The notes: generated by a model from the letters alone, not told the origin. A stretch of 64,000 nt of DNA from Selaginella moellendorffii (GCF_000143415.4 NW_003314275.1:1623999-1687998), one strand, 5' to 3'; shown: positions 33,994 through 45,950, numbered from the stretch's first letter. Made by a program: numbers and translations.

Positions 33994-34929
33994 ATGGCGT
34001 TCTCCTCTTCGCTCCTCCCAGCTCCGCCATTTGCCGCCCGCACCGCCGCCCAATCGCCGCCTCCCCGGCGCCTCCACCGAGGGCGATCGATCTGCAATGC
34101 GTCACTGGAGGAGCCCAGCAGCCTGAGCTTCGCACTGGTGAGTGGCGGAGTGATAGCAGCGCTGGCGGCGACGCTGTCCCTGGCGGATCCCGAGCGGCGG
34201 AGGCAGCGGCAGGCGGCGGGCGTGGCTGGCGGGGACGAGAAGCTCGTCGTCAAGGACTACTTCAACACTGCCGGATTCGAGCGGTGGAAGCGCATCTATG
34301 GCGAGGCCGAGGACGTGAACTCCGTCCAGCTGGATATCCGCCAAGGCCACGCACAGACCGTGGAGAAGACCCTCTCGCTGCTCGCCCGAGATGGATCGAT
34401 CCAAGGCCTTTCCTTCTGCGACGCTGGCTGTGGAACTGGAAGCCTGGCCATCCCTCTAGCTCTGCGAGGAGCCACCGTCTTCGCCAGTGACATATCCTCG
34501 TCCATGGTTGCCGAAGCCGAGAGACGAGCTCGAGAGGCGCTCAAGTCGGATCCAGCATTGCAGCTGCCAAAGTTTTCTGCCCAGGATCTCGAGAGCCTGA
34601 GTGGGAAGTACCACACCGTTGCCTGCCTCGACGTTCTCATCCACTATCCCCAGGACAAAGCCGACGGGATGATCCGCCACCTCGCGTCCCTGGCCGAGAG
34701 CCGGTTGATCATCAGCTTTGCGCCGAAGACGTGGTACTACTCCCTGCTCAAGCGAATCGGGGAGCTCTTTCCCGGGCCCTCGAAAGCTACCAGAGCTTAC
34801 TTGCATGCCGAGGAGGACGTCGAGGCCGCCTTGAGAGCGGCTGGGTGGATCGTTCGTAACCGAGACATGACTGCCACCAGGTTCTACTTCTCGAGATTGT
34901 TGGAGGCGGTTCCTGTAGGATCTGCTTGA
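33994..34929 (+). CDS. CHLM: Magnesium-protoporphyrin IX methyltransferase
   Basis: Chlorophyll biosynthesis enzyme: transfers a methyl group from SAM to Mg-protoporphyrin IX at plastid membranes. Intronless, 311 aa. I chose Met at 33994 (MAFSSSLLPAPPF) because it starts a transit peptide (RRLHRGRSICNAS); an upstream in-frame ATG at 33925 would add 23 unlikely residues inside the promoter. Then VVKDYFNTAGFERWKRIYGE, SAM motif I FCDAGCGTGSLAIPLA (about 34413), ASDISSSMV, VACLDVLIHYPQDK, FAPKTWYYSLLKRIGELFPGPSKATRAY and the C-terminal RNRDMTATRFYFSRLLEA. All match the plant CHLM family. Confidence 0.97.
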   Translation: MAFSSSLLPAPPFAARTAAQSPPPRRLHRGRSICNASLEEPSSLSFALVSGGVIAALAATLSLADPERRRQRQAAGVAGGDEKLVVKDYFNTAGFERWKRIYGEAEDVNSVQLDIRQGHAQTVEKTLSLLARDGSIQGLSFCDAGCGTGSLAIPLALRGATVFASDISSSMVAEAERRAREALKSDPALQLPKFSAQDLESLSGKYHTVACLDVLIHYPQDKADGMIRHLASLAESRLIISFAPKTWYYSLLKRIGELFPGPSKATRAYLHAEEDVEAALRAAGWIVRNRDMTATRFYFSRLLEAVPVGSA

Positions 34930-35041
34930 ATGAATCTCACACTTGCAAGCGATTAGGCTGGAGATAAGTACAAACTTACTCGGAGACTTGGTACAAAGAA
35001 GAGGAAAAAAAAAACATTATTTTTCAGATATGAACATAAGA

Positions 35042-36421
35042 TCACTCAACTTTCTTTGCGTCCTCGCATTTCAATGCTTTCAATTTACGGTACCCCTTGT
35101 CAGTCCCGAATATCCTGCAAAAACTCGGTCAGCCACGCCACCAAGAAGAATGCTACAGCTTACCAATCCATGTACGTGAAAGTCGATGCGTAGTTTCCGG
35201 ATTTCGTGAAAAGCAGCCGATGATGATAATCGTGAAAGTCCGCTCTACGAGAAGATATAGGTATATCATTGACCATTCCGAAAAAAAGTAAACAAAAACA
35301 AAAGCTGGACCCGACATACCCTCCGTAGATTGGAAGAAATCTCGAAAGGCTCCACGGGAAGTCATAGCCGCAGTGAGCTTCAACCGTCTCGAGTACTCTT
35401 ACGCTCATCCACAACCACAGCGTTATCAAATGCGGTCCCGTAATAGCGGGCCCAAAAATCGTCGCAAAACCGAGAAAGAGAATTTCTGCTGGATGAGCAT
35501 ACTCCGATGTCAAACCAAAGGGAGTGGCATATCTGTAAGCCCAGAAATGCACCATTGTCACGCTTGAAAGAGGAGAAACAATGTCACTTACTCGTGATGA
35601 ACGCTGTGAACGTGCTTATAAAGCCATTTCGTGTGCAGGACCCGATGGCCCCAGTAGAAGATGAAGTCTTCGAGAATGAAGTACGAAACAATTTGGAAGA
35701 GAACGGTCTTCCTGCAAAACCAGCGTCCATCAAACCAGACTCGTCAACGAAACAAAACGTGGCTTACCATGAAGGAAAGGGCAATGTACTTCTGAAGCCC
35801 ATGTACTTGAACGCTGGATAGGAAACAACCATGAGCGGCAGATTGACGCAGGTGTGGTACAACAACAAACGCAAGATGCACTTCTCCTGTGCTGCCGGTG
35901 TGTTCATCTTGCCCTGCTCGCTATCGTTAGAACAAGCTCTCATCGAAAAAGAAAGGAAAACAAAGAGAAAGAGTCCTCGTACCTGGATCTTATACTTCGT
36001 CATCCCCCACTTCTCCATCATAAGGTAGGGAATCCCGGACAGGAAAAAAACACTCTCATGAATGATAAAGCTGCCCAGTGATGCTAGCTGAAAATCACTG
36101 AAGTTATTGATCAAGTACTGCAATACACAGCGAAAGATAAATGGTTAGTTTCTAGCCGGAAGAACAAAACTCTCAAAAAACCAAGACCAAAAAAAGAAAA
36201 AGAGAAGATGTTCACGAGCAACAATCAAGTCAGCTGTGCAAGCATCGCGACTTGAAACGAAATCTCGCGAGTAATTCGATGTGCTGTGCCTCGGAACTGG
36301 ATGCGCGGCATTAGAGGCAGCATGCATCCCGATTGTGAAATGAGGCACAGAGAAACGCGAAATATCTCCACAACAAGCAAGACCGACATACCAGCCACGC
36401 CGTTTCCAGCGCCGAAGCCAT
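35042..36421 (-). CDS. SMO2: Sterol C-4 methyl oxidase (methylsterol monooxygenase 2)
   Basis: ER membrane di-iron oxidase that removes the 4-alpha-methyl group in phytosterol synthesis. Exon 1 (36421-36392) encodes MASALETAWL and is followed by an intron of about 270 bp. Later exons give YLINNFSDFQLASLGSFI, the three His clusters HRVLH and HSVHH (about 35620) and HDYHH (about 35225), plus YATPFGLTSEYAHPAEILF and FTYMDWIFGTDKGYRKL. It matches plant SMO2 rather than SMO1 (HRVLHTKWLY, SEYAHPAEILFLGFATI). Stop at 35042. Membrane segments are hydrophobic and complete. Confidence 0.94.
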
Positions 36422-36675
36422 TCCTCCTCCGCCTCTCCAGCCCTCGCCCCTAATCTCCTCGCGCTTCGCTCGCCAGATCTTTCCTGCATTACAACATCAC
36501 GATTCAGCGCATCCACCAGTGCCAGTCGATTGAATCTACATTGGCACAGCGGGGAGGAGCACGCTCGTCGCCGCTCTCGCCGCTCTCGCCGCTCAAAGCT
36601 TCCTCTACACCCTAAGATATAAAAGGTAAAACATAAAATTATAAAGGTCCTTTACACTGTTAGTTTAAAAAGCTT

Positions 36676-38924
36676 TCACGAGTGGAGATCAAGGATCAAA
36701 CACCCGGGATTTACTTCCGACCATTTCAGTCCCTTTCGATTCATGTAAGCGATGATCTGGAACAAAAAAAATCCGAGTAGAACTTCGTTGCGATCAACTG
36801 GAAACAAGCAAACAAAAACTCACAGCTGGCTTTAACTTTGGCTTCCCGTTTGCTGCGTGATTGCCACTGCCAGTGATCACAGTGAGCGTGTGCACAGCTG
36901 TGGAGAAAGCAAGAACACACGACTATCAGCTCCAGATCAAACACGAGGATTGGAGGAAAAAGGACAAAAAGAAGATCTAGCTTACAAGTTATGGCTTGGA
37001 GAGCGTCCAAGTGGAGCTTAAACAAGCGCAGTGCTTCGTCTACGTGTTGCGCGTGTAAATCAATCGTTATGTTGTTGTTATAGCCATTGTTCCTGCATGG
37101 GTTTGGACCATTTAGTCGAGAGAAACTCGAAAGACTAGAAAGTGGATTACTTGGTACGAAAAATTCTTTTGCTTTCTCTGTCTCTCGCCTGCAAAGCCAG
37201 CTGCCTGTACTTCCGGCCCTGCAAAAGTGTGTAATAGAGAAAACAGTAAACGGAAAACCAGAAAATGGAAACAAAGGAAAAACGCTTGAGATGTTTTCTC
37301 AAAAACTTGGTTACCTTCTCTGAGAGATGACTTGCTAGGCTCCGGTGACCGCTTGAATAAGCTGCTGTAGCCTGGAAAACAAAGGTGATCCTATGCCATT
37401 TGCACAAGCATTGCATGATACAGACCTTTAAGAAGCAATCCTTCATTATCGACCAGTATTCGACTGCGCTTGCGTGCTCAGGCTCCAAGTTGTCCCGTCC
37501 ATCTTCGATAAATCAATGTGTCAGTCCTCTCACGAAACACAACGAGGCGTACCCTTTGAAATTTTGTCATCGATCTTCGACGGCCTTCTTGGTGCCTTGG
37601 GCTTGACTTTAACTTCTGTCCAATCGGATTCTTTCTCGATCCGTGGATCGGGAGGCTTGAAAACTTTTTTGAGGAACTCTTGAGCGACGTCTTTCATTGG
37701 CGTCAGGCCCGCCTCGGACAGATAGTTCATTGCCGCGCTGCATAATACATTTTGTTTTTTCTTGCAAAAGTTCTTCACATACAAGTACCTGAAATCATTC
37801 TCGGTTGTTTTTAAGACCTCTTCGAGTGTCCTCGGGTCAACACTCGGGAAAGAGGATTTTAGTTTTTCTAAAACCTCCTGCAGAAAAGAAAATGTAATGA
37901 CAACATTAAGAACAAAAATGCCAATACCGAGCATAAAACTTCAGTCGCAAGCACTTGGTAAGACGACTCCTTTCCTTTCGTGAGCTGGTTTACATCGAGC
38001 AACTTGTTTGTGGCCAATTCCAATTGACTTCCGTGCTCCTGGAGAAAAACACTAGGTCCGTGACCAACAACAAACTTCACAAAAAACCTTGTCAATTCTT
38101 TCAACGTCCTCCGGATACTTGTCAGGAAAGGCTTCCCAGAGAGCAAGAACATCGTTTCGTTCTTCCACCTCCCGCTCGTCGGCGGTAGCCTCGCTCGACA
38201 TAATCGCCAGTAGAGAATCCAGACTCTGCCAGTAACTGTAACACGTAAATGCAAGGATAAATCATGCAAACGCAGGCATACAAAAGAGAGAAGAACTAAA
38301 CAATCATATGAATCTTAGTCACGTACTCTCTGTGGATCGCCCTCACACTCGTCTGGAACAAGACAAGAAAGAATTAAAATCAAATCTAGCAGTAACATAA
38401 AAATAATCGTACTTACATATAACATCGCGAACAACGTCCATTCCAAGGTCGCCACTTAGCATAGAAAGAAGAAATTCTTCAAGCTCTTTGTTGTCGTTCT
38501 TTGGAACTTCTTCTTCCTTTGGCGAGAGCTCTTCAAGCCCATTCATCATCTTCTTCTTCTGATGCTTCCTCTTGCGTTTCTTTCCAGTGTCGGAGCAAGC
38601 TCGGACACTGGAAACGGTGCCCGAGCGGGCCACAGTAGTCCATTTCCTGGAACGAGACCTTCCTAGCAAATTTCTAGGAGAACCTTCGTGATCGTCCTCG
38701 CAAACCTGGCCCGAGCTCAAAACCTCGTCGCATTTCCCGTGAGCTACTGGAGATGCCCCATTTCCTTCGCTGCTACCTGAGATTTGCTGCTCCAGCGCCC
38801 CCGCGGCGGCATTCACGCTTCCATCCGCGGCATTGTACGCCGCGACGATCGATTTGAGCGACAGCTGAGGGAACGCCTCTCGCAGAAGGCGCAGCTCCAA
38901 AAATTCGTCCTCGATCACCGCCAT
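36676..38924 (-). CDS. CUE, DUF1771 and SMR domain protein (N4BP2/CID7-like)
   Basis: Multi-exon, N-terminus MAVIEDEFLELRLLREAFPQLS followed by a CUE-type ubiquitin-binding helix bundle (SIVAAYNAADGSVNAAAGALEQ). Then a basic patch (KKRKRKHQKKK) and a helical middle. DUF1771 is at about 37370-37150 (AAYSSGHRSLASHLSEKGRKYRQLALQARD). The C-terminal SMR (small MutS-related) nuclease-like domain is at about 37070-36676 (NNNITIDLHAQHVDEALRLFKLHLD, then the glycine-rich turn TGSGNHAAKGKPKLKPAV, and NPGCLILDLHS at the end). The DLHG-like motif reads DLHAQ. Relatives act in RNA surveillance or bind poly(A)-binding protein. The start lies only 57 bp from the stop of the MAN1-like gene. Confidence 0.88.
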
Positions 38925-38981
38925 GGCAAAAACCCTAACGCGGAATCTTTCAAGTGGCCGTCCATTTCTATACAGTATCTC

Positions 38982-40571
38982 TCAAAAAACGCCGTCCTCT
39001 TTCATCTTTGCGTTGCCGGTCGGGCCCGAGGGAAAGTAGTCGAATCTTTCGAAGCTCCCTGGTGGGGACGAAGATGGCGACGCTACTCTCGGGCGAGCTT
39101 TGCCTTGGATCGTGGCTGGGCTCAAGGAGCCTTCGACTGGAAGCAAAAAACTTGTAAGAGTTTAAACTCTTAAGTCGTAGCGAAGCGAAAGAAGAAAGAG
39201 TTCTCGAGAGCTTACTTTGCCACTCCCAGACGATCCGTGACTCGCCCCTGACGAGCTTTGGATGCTGGTCAATCCGTGAATCCTCGAGGACCAGGCGCTC
39301 CACCTGCGAGCGAAGTTTGATAAGAGAGATGGTCTTTATTTTTTTCGTTTTGTCTACCTCGAGCCACAACGCACGGTTCCTTCTCTCGCTTGGCCGGAGG
39401 AGATGGTCACGGAGCCGAGAAGCCACAATCCAACGTTCGCTTCCCGGACTGCTGCCAAGCTGCGTTGCTTTTGCCTCCAATGCTTCGCAAACCTGGTAAG
39501 ACTTGTAGATTGGAAACAACTACGGAGAAAAAGTTCAGTTACCTGTGCATAGAGCTCTTCCGCTCGGTTTAGTCTCGATTTGTATCGCCAATACTTGATG
39601 ACAAAGGAAGCCGATACGTAAAGCTAGAAACGAGAACGGATGTCTTGAGGAGGAAAGTCTTATAAAAAAGCGTAGACAATACCACTGGAATCGTCATTAG
39701 CAGCTTCAAAAAGTTCTTAAACAACCATTCTCGAAGTCTGCATCCAAATGGCTTGTAGGCATCCACAAGATCAGCTGGACAGCAGAAAACACGCACGCTG
39801 CAAAATTACAAGGATTTGAGAATTAAACTCTCTTGACAATGATCACGCACTTACTGACCCGTGAATCTTCGTCTCCAGCCAATGCGAGGCAATTCCAATG
39901 GCTTTTTCCTGAACTAGCCACAGCGTCGGACCTTGCAGCTTCGATGTTACCGGTGTCATAGCATCTAGAATTTCACCTTCCGAGAGCTGCAAGAGAAACG
40001 AGATGAAAGAAAAAGCCATGGAAGAACGAATGCGAGGAGCAAACAAAGCTAAAAATCACGAACGAACATACCCATACAGTAGTTCCTCCATCACAGACTG
40101 ATTGTCCATTGATGGTACAAATATGATCCATCATCAGCCCAGCCTGGCTCGAAAGAAAAAGAGGAAACTTTACTGGAAAAGAGCAGGAGAACTTACGAGC
40201 TTTTCAGCGCTCTTCTCGATCAAGCTATCCTCCACGCAATGCTTCCCACGCCGCCTAAATCCCGTGAGACATTCCAGCTGCCCGTACTTGCAAATCCCAT
40301 GCTCGGGACACGGGATGCAATTCTCTGCGCAAATCCGATCATTGAGGATCACATTACTCTCAGCCTTACCGAAAGACCCGCTGTTGGTGTCGCAGAAGGG
40401 GAGATACAAGCCGCCGATCCAGCTGCAAATCTTGAGTGTGGAGGCAGCGACAATGACGGCCACTACCAGAATCGCGATTAGCTGCCATGCCTGCTCCGCC
40501 GATGGCAGCGATCGCTCGTCCAAAGGCTGTGGAACCCTAGCTCTCCTCTTGGCGGGAGATTTCGACGCCAT
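38982..40571 (-). CDS. MAN1/Src1 C-terminal domain protein, probable inner nuclear membrane protein
   Basis: About eight exons. A basic N-terminus (MASKSPAKRRARVPQP) is followed by transmembrane helix 1 (AWQLIAILVVAVIVAASTLK, about 40480), a Cys-rich lumenal segment (CAENCIPCPEHGICKYGQLECLTGF, and CTINGQSVCDGG), transmembrane helix 2 (about 39700-39590, LLMTIPVV then VSASFVIKYW), and a winged-helix tail (WIVASRLRDHLLRPSERRNRALWLEVERLVLEDSRI, then GESRIVWEW). This is the MSC domain of MAN1/Heh proteins, and the Arabidopsis At5g46560 type. No LEM domain is visible. The last exon, ending DGVF at 38982, is less certain. Confidence 0.85.
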
Positions 40572-40699
40572 GAAAGAAAAACCCTAAACTTCATCAAAAG
40601 AACTTTGAGTCCGCATTAAAAATAAAGCATTCGGCTTTATAAATATTAGGGCTTAGGTTAATTTTAGGGTAACTACGTCGGTTTCCGGCACTAGTGGCG

Positions 40700-41523
40700 A
40701 TGGGCAGAGACCGTGGCAAAAATTGCGCCAAGTCTCAAAGGAAGGAGATTGAGCATGCACTTACTGAGACGAAGTTGCAAAAGCAACGACGAGATGAGGA
40801 ATTATCGAAAATCGCTCATATCATTCTTGTTGTTCTAAGGTAATGACGACGCAAATTTGATCAGAGGGCCTCTTTTCATAATGTTCCTTCTTGTAGAGAC
40901 TATGAGCGTCCTAGACAGTTTGAGTATTCGAAACAAGCTTATGCCTTGAAAGCAATATGGAATTATCTTTCCGATGATTGTGAGATCAGCCAGGAAATAC
41001 AGGACGGTTTGTTCCTCCTATTCCAGAAGCTGCGTTTCCCCGAAGGCCAACAGAAGATCGACATGGAATTGGATAAGAAATCTCTGAAAGTAGCAACATC
41101 TGAGGCTTCACCAAAGGTGATGCCATTTTCTTGGGACCAAAGCTCACATTATTATGCAGGTCTTCTGTAACATCCTTATGGATGGGTGGAGCTTATTCAG
41201 GCAAAAATTCGAGCACAAGCCTCTAGTGGTCTACCAAGCTGGAAAAAAGGTCCTGAACTCATGGACTAATCTAGAATTCACCAAGGGAATCCAGGCTATG
41301 AAACAGGATCTTCTGTGGAAGGTGTATTTGAGTATATGGTATCTACGTGTCATGTATGATTTAATCATTTATTTACTTGCAGAGAATTGTAGAACACGTA
41401 GAAAGCTCACGAGCAGCTGCTTCAAACAATGATCCAGGGGCTAATCAGGTTTGATGTGTCTTCCTTTTGATGATTAGAGTCTTAGATGTTGTATTTCAGG
41501 GAGAAGAAAGCTTAACATCTTAA
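40700..41523 (+). CDS. Uncharacterised small plant protein
   Basis: I do not recognise the family. A consistent spliced model exists: exon 1 from 40700 (MGRDRGKNCAKSQRKEIEHALTE..., basic and Lys/Glu-rich) ending HIILVVLR; exon 2 from about 40900 (DYERPRQFEYSKQAYALKAIWNYLSDD...); exon 3 from about 41161 (VFCNILMDGWSLFRQKFEH, GKKVLNSWTNLEFTKGIQAMKQDLLWK); exon 4 from about 41383 (RIVEHVESSRAAASNNDPGANQ); exon 5 ending GEESLTS at 41523. All joins have GT-AG borders. It starts 129 bp from the MAN1-like gene on the other strand, so the two share a promoter region. Soluble, no signal peptide, function unknown. Confidence 0.6.
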
Positions 41524-41865
41524 TGACAGTCACTGGGCTGGTCTATGACAGGTAGAAAGTTGATAGCTTTTGTAATTTCATCTTCCTAACACAAGATAAC
41601 AATGTCTCACAGTATAGATTGGAGGTAACCATCAGTAGCAAATTATCTTTGCTCACAAACAATATTTACTTAGTATTTTAGTTTATAGATTATAAACAGC
41701 TAATGATCTTAAACATGCAAACATTTAATCAAGAACATTCCTCCTCACAGATTCTTTCACGCTCGATCATATTGCATGATGGCTTTAGAATTACGTGACG
41801 CATGAGCGGACGATTAGTGAGTGATAAGTAGGGTAGGTCCTGTAAGTCAACAGTTAATTTATCGA

Positions 41866-43326
41866 CTACAAGGCGCACACAAGCCTCACCTTGTCCGAGA
41901 TGCTCATGGAAGCCATTTTATGACTTGCAAGCATTTCTTTCACCAAACATACGAGCCGTTCTTTTACTGCACCTGTATACATTTTCCCACCGCCATACTC
42001 CTGCAACCAAATTGGTTACTTGTATGTGGCGATCAAACATGGAAGCTCTTACCCCTTTGATATTTGCCCACTCGTTATCGCTCTCCAGGAAGTAACTCAG
42101 ATACTTGTAAGGAACATCAATCTGGAACAGAAAAGCTTGCAGCTGAGTCCAAAAGTTCAATCACAATCACCTCCAAATTGGCCCCATGTTTCTCATGCTC
42201 CTCTTTCGTGCTCCCTCCACCACTAAAGGCATGCTTGCGTATCTATGAGGAAGGATAGACAACTATCAACCTTGACAGGAGCAAGAGAAATACCTTCATT
42301 TCAATCATAGGTGGATCGTCCGACAGAAACAACAATTGGCAGTTGCTGTTGAAAGTTTGCGCATTGCCTAGTTCGCCCTGCCACACTACTTAAATGAGAA
42401 CAGATTGCTAAACTTTTTGTTTCACCTGTAGCATCGGGAGAGGTTTGAGTTGGACAACCGCCGGCTCTGGTAAATTAGCACGTTCAAAAGCAGCTTTGGG
42501 AAATCTATCCTGCAGAATTCAGGTTTTCAATCAAGGCACTCGAACGTCCGTAGCTTACTACCTGGCCAATTCTAAGACACTTCGTAAATGTCTCGCCGAG
42601 GAGAGTCTGGGGAAGGCGACAGAAAACAGCCTGCCGGAAACTTCCGTCAAGAGCGAAAAAGAATCACGAAAGAGAGAACCTCAACAAGTTCTTGCTGAAG
42701 AGCTGCCACGTCCGTCTTCGCTCCACGTACAGCCTGAATATTTTTTCCATACAACGCTTAGAAGTCCCCTTTCAAAGCCAGTATACCTCATTTATCAGCA
42801 TGCACTTTGAAACATCGACAACACTCCTGTAGATTCTGAGAGGGTAAAGGTATGAGAGTGTGAAGGTCAGCTGACAAAAGCACTGTTTTTACCTGCTTGA
42901 AATGGAAGGAGGAGTGAGAATAAAAGTCCGCGACTTGTCCAAGCCGCAGGCCAAAACACTCCTGGCCTGTGCATCAAAACACGCCTTTCTCTTGGCTGGA
43001 TCGATACTAAGCTTTGAATCCGTGCAGGAAAGGATAATGACAACAGGTGCCGCAGTTGCGGTTTGCACATCCCTAGGCAAGAAAAACATAAAACAGTTTG
43101 CAAGAAATCCTGGGTTGTGCTTACTTTACAAACTGAAGAGAAGCCAAATGACGCAGATCTAATTGTTCCGACACATCAAAGGTTCCCGCAAACAGATAAA
43201 ATCTCTCCTTTCCTTCCAAGAGCTCCGCCAATACACTGCAACACAAGGATGAGCGCCGCAACACAGACGGCTACATACAGACCTGCTGTTTTCCAGGAGA
43301 CCACGAGTGAGATACCGTGCCGCCAT
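41866..43326 (-). CDS. Tryptophanyl-tRNA synthetase-like protein, truncated and lacking signature motifs
   Basis: Multi-exon gene clearly derived from eukaryotic cytosolic TrpRS. Matching blocks in order: LTRGLLEN and LLEGKERFYLFAG (about 43330-43200); DVQTATAAPVVIILSCTDSK with SVLACGLDKSRTFIL (about 43090-42910); IYRSVVDVSKC (about 42830); PEPAVVQLKPLPMLQ (about 42460); RKHAFSGGG with EEHEKHGANLEV (about 42240); DVPYKYLSYFLESDNEW (about 42120); EYGGGKMYTGAVKERL to the end. The HIGH element (LHLGHL in relatives) is LDLRHL and the KMSAS loop is replaced (GNAQTF), so aminoacylation is unlikely. The N-terminal part of the enzyme is missing. Introns still have GT-AG borders and the frame can be joined. 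It is either a decaying paralogue or a repurposed pseudo-enzyme. Confidence 0.72.
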
Positions 43327-43461
43327 GCCTCAAAAACCCTACTAAAGCCCTTAAATAAATGTTTGCATGCCCGGTTTCCTTTAAAGGCTTTAAGGGATTC
43401 TTGATGGGGAATTATTCCATGGAATGGCATCTAAAGTGGGACTTTTTTTTATTTTGGTTCA

Positions 43462-45253
43462 GTGAATATATCTAAAATCGTGGACGCCACGACCTCCATG
43501 AATGGAGCTTCAAGGATACTTGGTTCTATTGCGCCTCTAGCAGCGGCGCCATTCAGCTCCTCGCGCCAACAAGGTACTACACATTTCCAAAGATCCCACA
43601 CCATGGAGCTGCATGAGGAGCGCGAGCTCCATCGCAATCTCCTCAGCATGCCACACAGGCCAGCATTCACAGCGTCGTACTGCTTCTTGGAGCCGATCTG
43701 TGCCACTCTTCCCTCAAATCCAGATCCCTCGCTCGCAAGCCAGGACTTGGCGCCAGTGTGCAAAGAGGGGAGGCTCTTATCTTCATGGGATATGACATTC
43801 TTGTGGCTGGGCTTGGTCGTGGGAGTTCCAAATTACTATCTCGCTGGAAGCTTGGTGGAGCTCGGGATGGCATGGTGGCAAGGAATTGGCACCGTCTTGC
43901 TTGCGAATGTGATCACGTACTGCATTCTCGTCTTAGCTGCGCATCCAGGGACCAAGTATGGGATTTCCTTCCCGGTTTTGTTGCGAGCTTCTTTCGGAGT
44001 GTTTGGAGCCAACGTCCCGGCTTTGCTGCGAGGCTTTGTGGCTTGCGGGTGGTACGGGATTGAGACTTGGATAGGTGGTGAGGCGATTTTCAGGATTGTG
44101 GACGTGATGTTGGGGAAGAACAGGTTCTCCAACTTGGCCGAGAGCTTGCCTTTGCTTGGGACCTCTGTGCCCGAGCTTGGGTGTTTTTTCCTGTTTTGGC
44201 TGCTGCAGCTGTGGATTGTGTGGAATGGGATCGAGAGCATTAAGAAGCTGGAGAAGTATAGCGCTCCGGTGCTTATCGTGCTCACGGTGGCCTTGCTTGT
44301 TTGGGCCGTCGTCTCTGCTGGGGGATTTGGAGCAATGCTTGCTGCTTCTTCGGCATTTGGACGTGGTGGTCGCAAGGAAGGCAAGTTCTGGCAAGTTTTC
44401 TTGCCTTCGCTTACAGCAAACATTGGAACGTGGTCGACTTTGAGCTTGAATATCCCAGGTATGGTTCCACCTTTCTTTTCTTTCTCCTCGCATGGTTGCA
44501 TCTCATTTCTTTTTTCTTCTTGCAGATTTTAGCCGGTACACTTATTCGCAGGCTGATCAAATCCTTGGCCAGGCAAGCCTGCCTCTTTTCATGGCCGCCT
44601 TCTCTTTCGTCGGCCTGGCAGTGACATCGGCTTCGGAAGTCATATTCGGACACGCCATATCCAACCCCATCGAGCTCCTTTCACGGATACGAGGTGGCTT
44701 TCTCGTTGCTGTGGTTTCACTCATTGGAGTCACCCTGGCCACTCTCACCACCAACATCGCAGCCAACGTCGTGGCACCGGCAAACGCACTCGTCAACCTT
44801 GATCCAAAGCGATTCACCTATAGAAGCAGCGGACTCGTTGTGGCAGTCATAAGCGTGTGCTTCCTTCCGTGGAAGCTCCTCCAGACCAGCGAAAGTTTCA
44901 TATACGCTTGGCTAGTCGGCTACTCGGCACTTCTCGGCCCAATCGGAGGTATACTTCTTGCTGATTACTACATTCTCAGGCAACGAAAGTTGGATATTGA
45001 CTCCCTCTATTCCTCGAGCAACACAGGAAAATACTGGTACTCCAAAGGTGTGAATCCCGCGGCAATGGTTGCTCTTACGGCTGGAATTCTACCCTGCATT
45101 CCAGGCTTCCTGAGCACCGTCGGCCTACTGAAGCTCAAGATTCCAAGGCTTTTGCTAGCTCTGTATGATGGTGCATGGTTTGTGGGGTTCTTCGTGGCTG
45201 GACTCGTATACTTGACGCTTTCGTGCTTTCCCCGAGTGGAGAGAGCCTTGTAA
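43462..45253 (+). CDS. NCS1-family nucleobase transporter (plastidic PLUTO type)
   Basis: Nucleobase:cation symporter; the plant PLUTO member moves uracil and purines across the plastid envelope. Two exons (43462-44458 and 44526-45253) with a 67-bp intron splitting the Asp codon of NIPDFSRY. The N-terminus is Ser/Ala/Arg-rich and transit-like; the Met at 43498 ([13 protein letters not shown]) may be the real start. Twelve hydrophobic segments follow, with family motifs [98 protein letters not shown] and [20 protein letters not shown]. About 570 aa, complete. Confidence 0.95.
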
Positions 45254-45603
45254 GCATGTCAACCTCTGTAGAGTTTTCAAAACAAGGGAGCTGCAGAGTA
45301 ACTTCACAGTGTTGCTTAATGACGCCACTCTATGCTCTCGAGAGCTAGATCTAAAACTTAGGCTTTGTACAATGCAGAATTGTAAAATGGTTTTTTGCAA
45401 GAGAAGTGCCTCAGTCACACGCTCTATAGGACATCTTACCTCAAAGCACTTAGCCCCACTTTTCGCTTTGGAGCCCATATGTCAACAAGCTATATGTAAC
45501 TTTGGATGGGATTGGATTGAATTTGATTGCCAGAAGGGGCAAACACCACACAAGGTTTCTGTTTTTCGAGTCGCTCCTGAGCTCTTGAGCCAAGTGCTCG
45601 GCC

Positions 45604-45950
45604 ATGGCTGATAAGAGTTATCCTTACGGCTATCCTCCTCAAGGTTTGCTTTGCAGCGAGAATCTTTGGGTGACATTTCGTTGGAAGGTTGTAACTCGCT
45701 TGTTGTGTTCAGGTTACTATCCACAGCCACCTCCAGTGGCTCCTCCTCCGCAGTATTATGGCCCTTCTCATAGAGACCAAGGCTTTCTAGAAGGCTGGTA
45801 AAAGAAAATCATGTTTTTTGCTTGTTGGTCTTCTAGTAACTTTTACAGAGACTAAATTTGCTGGGAATTTGCAGCTTGGCTGCCCTTTGCTGCTGCTGGT
45901 TACTGGATGTTTGCTGCTGCTGCGGCCCACACATGCTCATTGGATGCTGA
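45604..45950 (+). CDS. CYSTM (cysteine-rich transmembrane module) small protein
   Basis: Three small exons (45604-45643, about 45713-45799, about 45875-45950). The product is about 67 aa: MADKSYPYGYPPQ, then a Tyr/Pro/Gln-rich stretch (GYYPQPPPVAPPPQYYGP, RDQGFLEG), then the Cys-rich membrane tail CLAALCCCWLLDVCCCC ending MLIGC. This is the CYSTM layout of tail-anchored stress peptides in plants. Too short for ordinary ORF calling; the splice joins were read by eye. Confidence 0.85.

Noticed and set aside
42445-42810. 121-codon + strand open frame in the TrpRS-like gene
   Set aside because: Opposite to the recognisable TrpRS exons; no domain.
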